From: Bacteroidota bacterium | GTDB taxonomy: Bacteria > Bacteroidota > Bacteroidia > Bacteroidales > JACABE01 | Direction of reading: 5' to 3' | Length of the DNA: 55,359 nucleotides | Assembly: GCA_026391675.1 (NCBI GenBank) | Contig: JAPLDQ010000014.1 | Coordinates: 1-55,359 of the forward strand | Shown here: positions 25,988 to 35,932 of the stretch, in pieces | Position numbering within the stretch: position 1 is the stretch's first letter | Layout of the letters: the number at the start of each line of letters is the position of its first letter | Notes under the pieces: generated by a model | Told to the model about the DNA's origin: nothing | The model's input: only the letters and a program-made list of their open reading frames with translations | Database searches by the model: none | Program-made: the position numbers and the translations under genes

Positions 25988-26872
25988 ATGAATAAGAAAT
26001 TTACTGTTTTTACGGCAATGCTTTTTATGTTGGCAGGATTAAATGCTTTTGCCCAAATTCCGAACAATGGTTTTGAAAACTGGACAACCGTTGGAAGCTA
26101 TGAAAATCCATCAGGAGTATGGGTTACTACAAATAGCTATTCAACAACAACTTTTTATCCTGTCACCAAATCAACAGACCATTATCCTACTGCTGTTGGA
26201 AGTTATTCAATCAGACTGGAAAACAAAACATCATTAATGCCAAGTCTGGGTGGATATGGCCTTATAATGACAAATTCAGCTTTTGGTCCCAACAAACCTG
26301 TATTTCCGGTAACCGGTAATCCTACCAGTTTCTGCGGATATTATAAATTTATCCCACAAAATGGAGATACAATGAGAATTGCCATGGCTTTGTATAAAAA
26401 CGGTGCTCTGGTTTCACAGGCAGTTTTGGTACAGGCTATTGCAGCATCAAACTGGACTTCATTTAACTTGCCTTTTGCAACATATACCAGTGCTGATAGC
26501 GGTTTTATCCATATTTCATCCTACGAAGGAAGTGCACCTCCGGCACAACCGCATGGTAATTCAGTTTTATTTGTAGATAATCTGAGTTTTAATAATTTAA
26601 TTACCGGTGTATCTGAAGTAAATACTCAGCATACTTCATTCAGTTTTTATCCTAATCCCGCCAATACTGATATTACAATAAATATTGACGGATATATCAC
26701 TACAGCTAAAACACTTTCAATTTACAATGTAGTGGGAGAGCTTGTAAAGTCTGAAATCATCACTCAAAATCAGCAGATCATAAATACCGCCAATCTTGTA
26801 AATGGTATATATTTGTTGGAAATTAAATCAGGAAACTATTCAGAAAAACAAAAATTAATTATCCAACGGTGA
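25988..26872 (+). CDS. Secreted protein with T9SS sorting signal
   Basis: 294 residues: signal peptide (1-22, NAFAQ), a beta-rich domain (about 23-200) beginning IPNNGFENWTTVGSYENP, the typical start of PCMD-like or carbohydrate-binding modules found in T9SS cargo, and a type A T9SS domain (about 218-294, FYPNPANTDITINI to KQKLIIQR). Probably a surface glycan-binding protein; no catalytic motif. A -7 box TATTTTTG lies at 25923-25930. Confidence 0.8.
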   Translation: MNKKFTVFTAMLFMLAGLNAFAQIPNNGFENWTTVGSYENPSGVWVTTNSYSTTTFYPVTKSTDHYPTAVGSYSIRLENKTSLMPSLGGYGLIMTNSAFGPNKPVFPVTGNPTSFCGYYKFIPQNGDTMRIAMALYKNGALVSQAVLVQAIAASNWTSFNLPFATYTSADSGFIHISSYEGSAPPAQPHGNSVLFVDNLSFNNLITGVSEVNTQHTSFSFYPNPANTDITINIDGYITTAKTLSIYNVVGELVKSEIITQNQQIINTANLVNGIYLLEIKSGNYSEKQKLIIQR

Positions 26873-26917
26873 TTTAAAATGGCACAGATATAACACTGAT
26901 TTTCTGATTAACGCTGA

Positions 26918-27129
26918 TAAGTTATTAAGTTATTAAGTTATTAAGTTATTAAGTTATTAAGTTCCCTAACTCTAAGTACTATTTTCTCTACGTAGCTGGA
27001 CTGTCTTCAAATCCTTTACGTTTCAAATCAAGTGAAATCAATCTGGAATTAGGAATTAGGAAACAGGAAATTTGGAGTCAACAACTCATAACTCATAATT
27101 CATAACTCATAACTCATAACTCATAACTC
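26918..27129. repeat. Two short-period tandem arrays
   Basis: An 8-bp unit TAAGTTAT is repeated five to six times at 26918-26963, and a 7-bp unit ACTCATA (one variant) about six times at 27082-27129. A GGAATTAGGAATTAGGAAA word lies between, near 27047. No gene is visible in 26873-27141. Confidence 0.9.
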
Positions 27130-27141
27130 TACTCTAAGTAC

Positions 27142-28761
<1,620 letters not shown>

Positions 28762-28869
28762 TTAATATTGTATTATTTATGTGTATAAAAGGCTGCCGGA
28801 TTTTAAGTTTGCAAAGGTAATAAAATCATTTAGAATAAATCAGATTGTAAAAACTTATATTTAAATATA

Positions 28870-28965
28870 GCCACTAAGGCACAAAGACACAAAGTTTGGT
28901 GTATTGAAATTTAAAAATACATTAATATAAAAGAAAAGATTCTTAGTGCTTTAGAGTCTTTGTGG
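28870..28965. repeat. Inverted pair of a CACTAAG/CACAAAGAC element
   Basis: GCCACTAAGGCACAAAGACA (28870-28889, continuing to 28894) and, on the opposite strand, GCCACAAAGACTCTAAAGCA then CTAAG (28965-28942) are built of the same words. The 47 bp between them are AT-rich. The pair lies between purN and the ABC-F gene and could fold into a long imperfect hairpin. Confidence 0.65.
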
Positions 28966-28977
28966 CAAAAGAAATTA

Positions 28978-29550
28978 TTAATTTTTAATTATTAATTCTT
29001 CAATAGTTTTCGGGAAGTATTCATATTCAAGCAAATGAATTTTTTTTGCCAGATCTTCGGCTGTATCATTTTTATCAATCTTACATTTGGCCTGAATGAT
29101 AATATTACCTTCGTCATAATGTTCATTAACATAATGTATGCTGATTCCGCTTTCGGCTTCATGATTTGCAATAACAGCTTCGTGGACACGCATGCCGTAC
29201 ATGCCTTTTCCTCCGTATTTAGGCAGCAGGGCAGGGTGGATATTGATAATCCTGTTGGGAAAAGCCTGAATAATCTGCGGAGGTATAAGCAACAGAAAAC
29301 CTGCTAATATAAGCCAGTCAATATTGTTGTCTTTCAGCAACTGTAGTAAAGCATCGGTCTGGCAAATTTCTGTTTTTGATAAAAATACAGAAGGAATTCC
29401 GAGTTTTTCAGCACGAATTCTTACATAAGCATCTACTTTATTGGTGATAATGAGAGGAAAATGAATATCTTTACGTTCTGAAAAATATTCAATGATCCTT
29501 TCTGCATTGCTTCCGCTGCCGGAAGCCAGAATAGCGATGTTTATGTTCAT
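28978..29550 (-). CDS. purN: Phosphoribosylglycinamide formyltransferase
   Basis: 190 residues, normal for PurN. The P-loop-like start AILASGSGSNAERIIEYF, the folate-site INIHPALLPKYGGKGMYG (catalytic Asn-His) and the closing HYVNEHYDEGNII with the catalytic Asp are present. It transfers a formyl group from 10-formyltetrahydrofolate to GAR in purine synthesis. The start at 29550 is followed upstream by CATAAAGTT tandem words (29551-29595). Confidence 0.95.
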   Translation of the reverse strand: MNINIAILASGSGSNAERIIEYFSERKDIHFPLIITNKVDAYVRIRAEKLGIPSVFLSKTEICQTDALLQLLKDNNIDWLILAGFLLLIPPQIIQAFPNRIINIHPALLPKYGGKGMYGMRVHEAVIANHEAESGISIHYVNEHYDEGNIIIQAKCKIDKNDTAEDLAKKIHLLEYEYFPKTIEELIIKN

Positions 29551-29595
29551 AAAGTTTATAAAGTTTGAAAGTTCATAAAGTTCATAAAGTAATCC
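29551..29595. repeat. CATAAAGTT tandem words
   Basis: ATAAAGTTTATAAAGTTTG then TTCATAAAGTTCATAAAGT lie directly before the purN start. The same AAAGTTCATAAAGT word occurs after recA (about 11831-11850). Nothing else is seen in the 29596-29768 part of the spacer. Confidence 0.75.
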
Positions 29596-29768
29596 CTGTC
29601 TTACAAATTTAACGTATTAAAAAAATAAATACAACATTGAAAGCAGTACAAAATTAAACTTTTTTCGCGAAAATGTTAAACAATGTAAAATTTTCAAATT
29701 TCAAAAATACGTAAAACAATGAAAATAAATTATTTAACATTTTTTGTTAGTAAAAAAGCATCTTTTTT

Positions 29769-29800
29769 TTTGGATGTAGTCCAATAAATTTGTTACTTTG
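29769..29800 (+). promoter_or_regulatory. Promoter of acpP-fabF-rnc
   Basis: TTTG at 29769-29772, 20-bp spacer, TTACTTTG at 29793-29800 (one mismatch to TAnnTTTG), 29 bp before the acpP ATG. Confidence 0.6.
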
Positions 29801-29829
29801 CACCCACGTTTAACCAAAATAGAAAAAAA

Positions 29830-30066
29830 ATGTCTGAAATTTCAACAAAAGTAAAAGCTATCATCATTGATAAGCTTGGCGTTGACGAAAACGAAGTTAC
29901 ACCTGAAGCAAGTTTCACTAACGATTTAGGTGCTGATTCACTTGACACAGTTGAACTAATCATGGAATTAGAAAAAGAGTTCAACATTGCAATTCCTGAT
30001 GATCAAGCTGAAAAAATCAACACTGTTGGTGATGCTATTGCATACATTGAAAACAATACTAAATAA
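29830..30066 (+). CDS. acpP: Acyl carrier protein
   Basis: 78 residues, acidic helical bundle. The phosphopantetheine serine lies in [10 protein letters not shown] (Ser37-38 region). It carries growing acyl chains for fatty-acid synthesis in the cytoplasm. First gene of a compact acpP-fabF-rnc cluster (12-bp gap to fabF), a widely conserved order. Confidence 0.98.
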   Translation: MSEISTKVKAIIIDKLGVDENEVTPEASFTNDLGADSLDTVELIMELEKEFNIAIPDDQAEKINTVGDAIAYIENNTK

Positions 30067-30078
30067 ATTTCATTCTTA

Positions 30079-31332
30079 ATGGAGTTAAAAAGAGTTGTTG
30101 TTACAGGTCTTGGATCGCTTAATCCATTAGGCAATACCGTTCCGGAGTTCTGGGATGCATTGCTTAATGGAGTAAGTGGTGCTGATTACATTAAACAGTT
30201 TGATGCTTCTAAATTCAAAACACAGTTTGCCTGCGAAGTTAAAAATTTTGATGCAAGCCAGTTTTTTGACAGAAAAGAAGCCAGAAAATACGATTTATAT
30301 TCTCAGTACGGAATTGTTTCATCAAATGAAGCAATTAAAGATTCAGGAATAGACATTGAAAAAATCAATCTTGATCGCGCAGGCGTTATCTGGGCTTCGG
30401 GTATTGGTGGTTTAATCACATTTTATAACGAAGTCAGCGATTTTGCTAAAGGTGATGGTACCCCAAGATTCAATCCGTTTTTTATTCCCAAAATGATTGC
30501 CAACATCACAGCTGGTCATATTTCAATTATACATGGTTTCAGAGGACCAAATTTTGCAATTGTTTCTGCATGTGCTTCTTCTGCAAATGCTTTGGCTGAT
30601 GCCCTTAACTATATCCGTTTAGGTAAAGCCGATTTATTTGTATGCGGAGGTTCAGAAGCTGCCTGCTCTCAGCCGGGAGTTGGCGGATTCAATGCTATGC
30701 AGGCATTATCAACCCGCAATGATGATCCAAAAACTGCTTCACGTCCTTTCGATAAAGACCGAGATGGTTTTGTTTTAGGTGAAGGTGGTGCTGCCCTCAT
30801 TTTTGAGGAAATGGAACATGCTTTGGCAAGAGGTGCTAAAATTTATTGTGAAGTTGCTGGAGCAGGACTTACTGCTGATGCATATCACATGACTGCTCCT
30901 CACCCTGAAGGGTTAGGTGCTTATAATGCAATGAAAACTGCGTTGGAAGATGCAGAATTAGGCATTGAAGCTGTAGACCATATTAATACCCATGGTACTT
31001 CTACTCCGCTTGGTGATATTGTTGAGCCATTGGCTATAGCAAAACTATTCGGAGAACATACCTATAATATCAATATCAATTCAACCAAATCAATGCACGG
31101 TCACTTACTGGGTGCTGCAGGTGCTGTTGAAGCCATTGCTTGTGTTTTGGCTGTTAAAAATGATATTGTCCCTCCTACGATTAATCACTTTACCGATGAT
31201 CCTGAAATAGATCCGAAATTAAACTTTACATTTCACAAAGCAGTAAAACGTACAGTTAATGTTGCATTAAGCAATACATTCGGATTTGGAGGCCATAATG
31301 TTTCTCTCATTTTTAAAAAATTCAAACGTTAA
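30079..31332 (+). CDS. fabF: Beta-ketoacyl-ACP synthase II
   Basis: 417 residues. Catalytic triad: Cys in VSACASSANA, His in HGTSTPLGD and His in MHGHLLGAAGAVEA. Condenses malonyl-ACP with acyl-ACP. The ATG lies 12 bp after acpP; rnc starts 6 bp after its stop. Confidence 0.97.
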   Translation: MELKRVVVTGLGSLNPLGNTVPEFWDALLNGVSGADYIKQFDASKFKTQFACEVKNFDASQFFDRKEARKYDLYSQYGIVSSNEAIKDSGIDIEKINLDRAGVIWASGIGGLITFYNEVSDFAKGDGTPRFNPFFIPKMIANITAGHISIIHGFRGPNFAIVSACASSANALADALNYIRLGKADLFVCGGSEAACSQPGVGGFNAMQALSTRNDDPKTASRPFDKDRDGFVLGEGGAALIFEEMEHALARGAKIYCEVAGAGLTADAYHMTAPHPEGLGAYNAMKTALEDAELGIEAVDHINTHGTSTPLGDIVEPLAIAKLFGEHTYNININSTKSMHGHLLGAAGAVEAIACVLAVKNDIVPPTINHFTDDPEIDPKLNFTFHKAVKRTVNVALSNTFGFGGHNVSLIFKKFKR

Positions 31333-31338
31333 AAAGTT

Positions 31339-32088
31339 TTGAAATTTTTCTCTTTTTTTAACGCATATTTTTCTGCTGATAAGAAATTATATCAATCTAT
31401 AAAAAATATTCTCGGGTTTTATCCCGGGAATATTTTTATTTATAAGTTGGCCTTTTTACATAAGTCTGCATCTCAGGAAACGCGCAAAGGGATGAAACTG
31501 AGTAATGAAAGGCTGGAATACCTTGGCGATACCATACTGAGTACGGTAGTTGCCGATTTCCTTTTTAAGAAATACCCTTTTAACGACGAAGGTTTTTTAA
31601 CTGAATTGCGTTCAAAAATTGTCAGCCGTTCCAATCTGAACAAACTATCCAATAAAATGGGCCTTCATCTGCTGATTCAGCGGGATCAGGAATCGAATAA
31701 CCTTTACCGTTCCATCGAAGGAGATACCTTTGAAGCATTGATAGGTGCGATATATCTGGATAAAGGCTTTAATTTTACCCGCCGTGTCATTATCAACAGG
31801 ATTATTAAAGTTCATATTGATATTGATGAAATGGAACAGAAGCAATGGAATTTTAAAAGCAAACTCATCGACTGGACCCAGCGTGAAAGAAAAACTGTGG
31901 GTTTTAACGTCATAGATGTAATCGGTGGTGGTTATACCAAACAATACAAGGTTGAATTATGCATTGACGGTGAAGCAGTGGCAGTTGGTCAGGATTATTC
32001 CATTAAAGCAGCCGAACAACTTGCAGCAGAAAAAGCCTATCTTTTACTTACCGACCCCGAAAAAGCCAAGCCAGAAACAAATCAGTAA
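31339..32088 (+). CDS. rnc: Ribonuclease III
   Basis: 249 residues. RNase III signature NERLEYLGDTIL with the catalytic acidic residues, second acidic box EGDTFEALIGAIY, and a C-terminal dsRNA-binding domain (about 170-240, YTKQYKVELCIDGEAVAVG). Cuts double-stranded RNA in rRNA maturation and decay. The start must be the TTG at 31339: no ATG is found before the catalytic domain, and the frame is closed upstream. Coupled to fabF by a 6-bp gap. Confidence 0.94.
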   Translation: MKFFSFFNAYFSADKKLYQSIKNILGFYPGNIFIYKLAFLHKSASQETRKGMKLSNERLEYLGDTILSTVVADFLFKKYPFNDEGFLTELRSKIVSRSNLNKLSNKMGLHLLIQRDQESNNLYRSIEGDTFEALIGAIYLDKGFNFTRRVIINRIIKVHIDIDEMEQKQWNFKSKLIDWTQRERKTVGFNVIDVIGGGYTKQYKVELCIDGEAVAVGQDYSIKAAEQLAAEKAYLLLTDPEKAKPETNQ

Positions 32089-32200
32089 ATCCAAACTTAC
32101 CGGATTTTATTATTTTTCATTATTATTTATTTTATCTTTGAACATTATTAACATTTAAATGTATATAATTACAATTATTTAATAAACTAAAATTAATGTA

Positions 32201-34300
32201 ATGAGAAAAATTATTTCCATTTTTTACTTCATGGCTATCCTGTTATTAATGATAAATAATGCATCTGCACAGGATTTAAAAACGAATCTGGCTGCTTTAA
32301 AACAAAAAATAGGAGAGGTTCAGGTTGATAAGGTGATTTACCGCCAGTCATTTGATATACTCGACGAAGAAAAGGCCAAAGTAATTTATACATCCATAGA
32401 AGTGGACGAAAAAGGCAAAACTAAAAAAGAAAGCTATGAGTTTTATGTTTCTGATATTGATAAAAATACAATATTCAGGAAAACTTCAGGAAAAAAACTT
32501 TTTGTAAGTGTAGCTATCAATAACAATCAGAAATTTATTAAATATTTTGTTGACGACCAGCTGGACAGTTATGTGAATAAAATTGACCTTCTGGTACTGG
32601 ATGCTGATATTGCCCAGATTATTATGGATGTCATTAAAACATCCATTCCAATGGTAAAATCTAGCGAAAAGAGCTGGGATGCCATTACTGATGCCCTGAA
32701 CTGGTTGAAAGCCAATATCGGGCAGGTGAAAACCAAAGCAGGCATAACAGCACAGGGTTTCGGTTTTGGCGAACGAAAGGATTATCTGGCCAGTCTTTTG
32801 GTGAAAGAAACTGACGTAAAAGGTGCAATAGTTGAGAAAAAATATGAATTTAATGTAATGGATATCAATAAAAATGATCTGACTGTAAAAATCAGTGGAG
32901 CACAATTGTCGGTAAATATTGAGATGAAAGGCGGGGATAAATACATAAAATGTTTCAAAAACAATGAACAACAAAGTTTTGACAATAATATCGAAATACT
33001 GGCACAGGATATAGACCAGGCCAGGAATATCATAGCAGCTTTCGGGCATGCGATACTGAAATCCAGATCAAAGTTTCAGGAATTTACTTCTTTGCAGCAA
33101 GCCATTGACTTTCTGAAAGCCGGTAGTGCAGATATGATTATTGATGGTAAAACCTACAAACAGAAACTCAGTTTCCAACAGGATCAGGGAAACAGGGCAA
33201 ACTTCAGCCTGATTGAATCAGACGGAAAATCAAAAAATTCAGAAAACCTGAGCATTTGTTATTTGTCTGATCTGGAATTAAACAGCCTGAATTTTAAAAT
33301 CAGCGGGAAGAAAATATTATTGCTTTGCAATACAAAAAATAATGTTGAATTCGTAAAAACAATTAAGGATAATGTTTTGCAAAACTATGAGAAAAACATA
33401 GAGTTGCTTTATACTGATATTGAAACAACAAGGGAAATGATTGAAGCCCTTAAATTTGCCATTAAGGCTGCAGATGCCAAACCCATGACCTGGAATTCAG
33501 TGGCTGAAGCCATGCTCTTTCTTAATCATAATATTAAAGGAGAAGCTGTGCTGAGCGATCAGTATAAGCTTTCGTTCAGTAATGAAACGACTGAGCCCTA
33601 CAAATCAGAATACGGCAGATCTAAAACAGATGCCAAAGGAGCTATTACTGAAACAAAGTTCAGCTTCTATCCTTATATGCTGGAAGCCAATACTACAAGA
33701 ATCAAATCATCAGGCAAATACCTGAATGTCATCACTACTGTAAAGAATAAAGCTTCCTTTATAAAGATAATCAAGGATAGTAAACAGCAGAGTTACGACA
33801 ATGAACTGGAGATTATGGCATTTGATTCAAAACAAGCCAAGGAAATCGCTGAAGCCATTAAATATATTGCCCTTAATGCAAAACCAGCTCCCAGAGATTG
33901 GACGGATAAAAAGAAAAATATGGAGTATGTGAAAGAGAATATCGGTAATCTAAAAGGTGAAGGCATTGAGATTAAACAGAAACTGGAACTTGTAAATGGT
34001 GATCCCTGTAAATTAAACCTTACTGTAAATACCACAGACGATAAAGGAAAAACCATAGATGAAATCTATGAATTCAGTCTTGCTGACATGAATAAAATGA
34101 TGGTCGATTATAAGATTAGCGGTAAAAATGTAATCGTAATTCTGGTCTGCAAGAATAAGGAGAAATTTGTGAAAATATATAAAAACGGACAGCAACAGAC
34201 GTATGGTTCAGAAATCAATATCCTGGACGACGATGTTGAAGATGCCAGAAATCTGGCTGATGCCTTCAGAAACTCAATAATACAATGCGAAAAGCAATAA
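32201..34300 (+). CDS. Secreted protein of five tandem repeats
   Basis: 699 residues: signal peptide (1-23, NASAQ) and five repeats of about 136 residues, starting near 24, 159, 294, 431 and 567. Each opens with a (W)xxxxxAxxxLKxNIG helix, has a YEF..SDI.KN strand region and I.SGKKL.V, then FIK.....QQ.Y.N.I.IL..D...A..IA.A...AI. I do not recognise the unit. No catalytic residues are obvious. A -7 box TATCTTTG lies at 32133-32140. Probably a periplasmic or surface structural protein; repeats are diverged, so the expansion is old. Confidence 0.75.
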   Translation: MRKIISIFYFMAILLLMINNASAQDLKTNLAALKQKIGEVQVDKVIYRQSFDILDEEKAKVIYTSIEVDEKGKTKKESYEFYVSDIDKNTIFRKTSGKKLFVSVAINNNQKFIKYFVDDQLDSYVNKIDLLVLDADIAQIIMDVIKTSIPMVKSSEKSWDAITDALNWLKANIGQVKTKAGITAQGFGFGERKDYLASLLVKETDVKGAIVEKKYEFNVMDINKNDLTVKISGAQLSVNIEMKGGDKYIKCFKNNEQQSFDNNIEILAQDIDQARNIIAAFGHAILKSRSKFQEFTSLQQAIDFLKAGSADMIIDGKTYKQKLSFQQDQGNRANFSLIESDGKSKNSENLSICYLSDLELNSLNFKISGKKILLLCNTKNNVEFVKTIKDNVLQNYEKNIELLYTDIETTREMIEALKFAIKAADAKPMTWNSVAEAMLFLNHNIKGEAVLSDQYKLSFSNETTEPYKSEYGRSKTDAKGAITETKFSFYPYMLEANTTRIKSSGKYLNVITTVKNKASFIKIIKDSKQQSYDNELEIMAFDSKQAKEIAEAIKYIALNAKPAPRDWTDKKKNMEYVKENIGNLKGEGIEIKQKLELVNGDPCKLNLTVNTTDDKGKTIDEIYEFSLADMNKMMVDYKISGKNVIVILVCKNKEKFVKIYKNGQQQTYGSEINILDDDVEDARNLADAFRNSIIQCEKQ

Positions 34301-34303
34301 TAT

Positions 34304-34468
34304 AAAAAAAAGAGGCTGTCTCAAAACTTCTCTGTGAACCTCTATGTTTTCTCTGTGTAACTCTGTGTAAATTATAAATATTTATTACACAGAGAATTAA
34401 AGAGAAGACACGGAGTTACACAGAGGTTGATAAGATAACGAATCTTAGTTTTGAGTCAGCCTTTTTTT
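34304..34468. repeat. Long imperfect palindrome (about 165 bp)
   Basis: Outer arms AAAAAAGAGGCTGTCTCAAA (from 34305) and the reverse complement ending AGTTTTGAGTCAGCCTTTTT (to about 34466); inner arms ACCTCTATGTTTTCTCTGTG and CACAGAGTT-type words (34336-34375 against 34385-34426). It separates convergent genes and ends in T runs in both directions, so it can terminate both. Its size and internal structure also fit a MITE-like or RAGE-type repeat. Confidence 0.8.
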
Positions 34469-35321
34469 AATGAATAATTACTATCTTTTGGTTTTGACTG
34501 ATGTCATTATCAGTTTGAATTTTCAGAATATAATTACCGTTTGGAAGACTAACAAAAGGAAATTCAAAGCTATGATTGCCTTCAGCAAGTTTACCCAGCT
34601 CATAAGCAGCAATTTGTTTTCCCATCATGTCAAAAATCATAAAGCTGCAGCGCCCTGCTTTATTCAGGTAGAAATCCACAAAACTATTGCTGTTTATCGG
34701 TACAGGATATACATTTATAATTTTTGAAGTATTGGATTTATCGTCAATTCCTGAAGTACCGCAATTGGTAAAATGGACATCAAATCCTGTGGCTGTGGGC
34801 GGATAATTTACATCGAAATAAAGGGTCTTATTCGGACAAACAATAGAATAAGTTGGCCAGCCTGTGAAACTGGTACCGGAAATAGTTGAAAAAGCAGTAG
34901 TAGCTGCAGCGCCTCCACCATCTGTACCGGCACAGGGGTTAGAAACTCCATGTGCAGCTTTATATGCAATTACGGCTGCATTGTTATCCCTGTCAGAAAT
35001 TCCCCAGAACTGTACATTTCCTGCTCCGCTGCCTGAGGCAACATAAGCCTGATCAACTATCGGTGCATACTGTATGCAATAGGAACAAGTAGTAAAAAAT
35101 AAGTCAATCAGTACTGATTTTCCTTGTCCCAAAACAGTATATAGATTTCTGGAAGTACCATCAGTAGTGGTGATGGTAATATCCGGACTGGTAACTTTGG
35201 AAGAGTTTTCAACCAACTGCACCTGAATAGGTAAGCCATTTGTGTTATTCTTAAATGCTGTTTTTTGTGCTGCCAGACTTATGGAAATCAATAGCAGACT
35301 GATGAGTAATAATTTTTTCAT
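34467..35321 (-). CDS. Thioredoxin-fold protein with T9SS sorting signal
   Basis: 284 residues: signal peptide (1-19, SLAAQ), a TlpA/redoxin-like thioredoxin domain (about 45-190) with active site CSYC (79-82) in LIDLFFTTCSYCIQYAPIV, and a type A T9SS domain (about 205-284, VYPVPINSNSFVDFYL to QNQKIVIIH). A secreted, surface-displayed thioredoxin-like protein; reductase or isomerase activity is inferred from the CxxC. The 3' end overlaps the long palindrome. Confidence 0.85.
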   Translation of the reverse strand: MKKLLLISLLLISISLAAQKTAFKNNTNGLPIQVQLVENSSKVTSPDITITTTDGTSRNLYTVLGQGKSVLIDLFFTTCSYCIQYAPIVDQAYVASGSGAGNVQFWGISDRDNNAAVIAYKAAHGVSNPCAGTDGGGAAATTAFSTISGTSFTGWPTYSIVCPNKTLYFDVNYPPTATGFDVHFTNCGTSGIDDKSNTSKIINVYPVPINSNSFVDFYLNKAGRCSFMIFDMMGKQIAAYELGKLAEGNHSFEFPFVSLPNGNYILKIQTDNDISQNQKIVIIH

Positions 35322-35494
35322 AATTGTGTTTTTAATTGTTTTGATTTAGGTGCAAATATAATTTATTTTCCGTCAATTTAAATTTTTATATGGAATATTG
35401 AAAATAAATTTATCAGTTTGTTAATAATCTTACAAAAATTATTTTTTACTGTTGGACTAACTAACAATTAAAGTGATAAAGTTAGGATTAATAA

Positions 35495-35530
35495 AAAAAG
35501 ACCTGTAAATCATTGATTACAAGTCTTTTT
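35495..35530. terminator. Terminator beyond the tRNA fragment
   Basis: AAAAAGACCTGTAAATCA and TTGATTACAAGTCTTTTT form a hairpin flanked by A and T runs (35495-35530). In the minus direction it lies just after the tRNA 3' end, where a tRNA terminator belongs. Confidence 0.75.
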
Positions 35531-35534
35531 GAAG

Positions 35535-35584
35535 TGGAGCGTATGGGAGTCGAACCCATGACCTTCAGACTGCCAGTCTGTAGA
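35535..35584 (-). tRNA. 3' half of a tRNA, probably Ala (GGC); displaced island end
   Basis: On the minus strand the sequence has an anticodon arm with loop CTGGCAG (anticodon GGC, plus positions 35572-35574), a variable region, a T arm ATGGG-TTCGACT-CCCAT and the acceptor strand ACGCTCC with discriminator A at 35535; CCA is not encoded. The 5' half (acceptor strand, D arm) is missing: from 35585 the sequence is unrelated AT-rich DNA. U70 and A73 fit tRNA-Ala. A lone tRNA 3' part is the usual signature of the distal attachment site of an integrated island. Confidence 0.75.
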
Positions 35585-35700
35585 TTTGTTTGTAATTGAC
35601 TGATAATCAATTGTAATATTTTGTAAAAAACGTAAAATAGGGGGGTGTAAAATCAAAAACTACACCACAAAACTACACCACAAATTTTGTGGTTTTTTTA
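35585..35700. other. Putative island end (att-side region with small repeats)
   Basis: Directly after the tRNA fragment: TAATTGACTGATAATCAATT (35592-35611) imperfect palindrome, GTAAAA words, a G6 run (35640-35645), ACTACACCACAAA twice (35661-35673 and 35674-35686) and CCACAAATTTTGTGG near 35678-35692. Such direct and inverted repeats beside an att core are expected for recombinase arm sites. The next 230 bp (35701-35932) are AT-rich with only a -7 box TAAATTTG at 35905-35912. Confidence 0.45.
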
Positions 35701-35932
35701 TTTTTCATTGGATATAAAATGTATAAAAATAGAAGCGAAATATTAATAATGAAAGTAAAAATATAAAATAAATTAAATTAAAATAAATTAAATATGAATG
35801 CTATTAAATATCATTTGGTTTCATTTTAACCAATGACAATGACATAAAGTTGATTATATCCTTATTTTTATTAATGTTGTATCATATAAAGCTGATTTAT
35901 GAAATAAATTTGCAAACAAAATAATTTAGAAT

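Noticed and set aside
32486-33049. 187-codon minus-strand frame in the five-repeat gene
   Set aside because: Shadow of a well-supported gene with signal peptide and internal repeats.
35535-35584. Complete functional tRNA
   Set aside because: No acceptor 5' strand or D arm to the right of 35584; only the 3' half exists.
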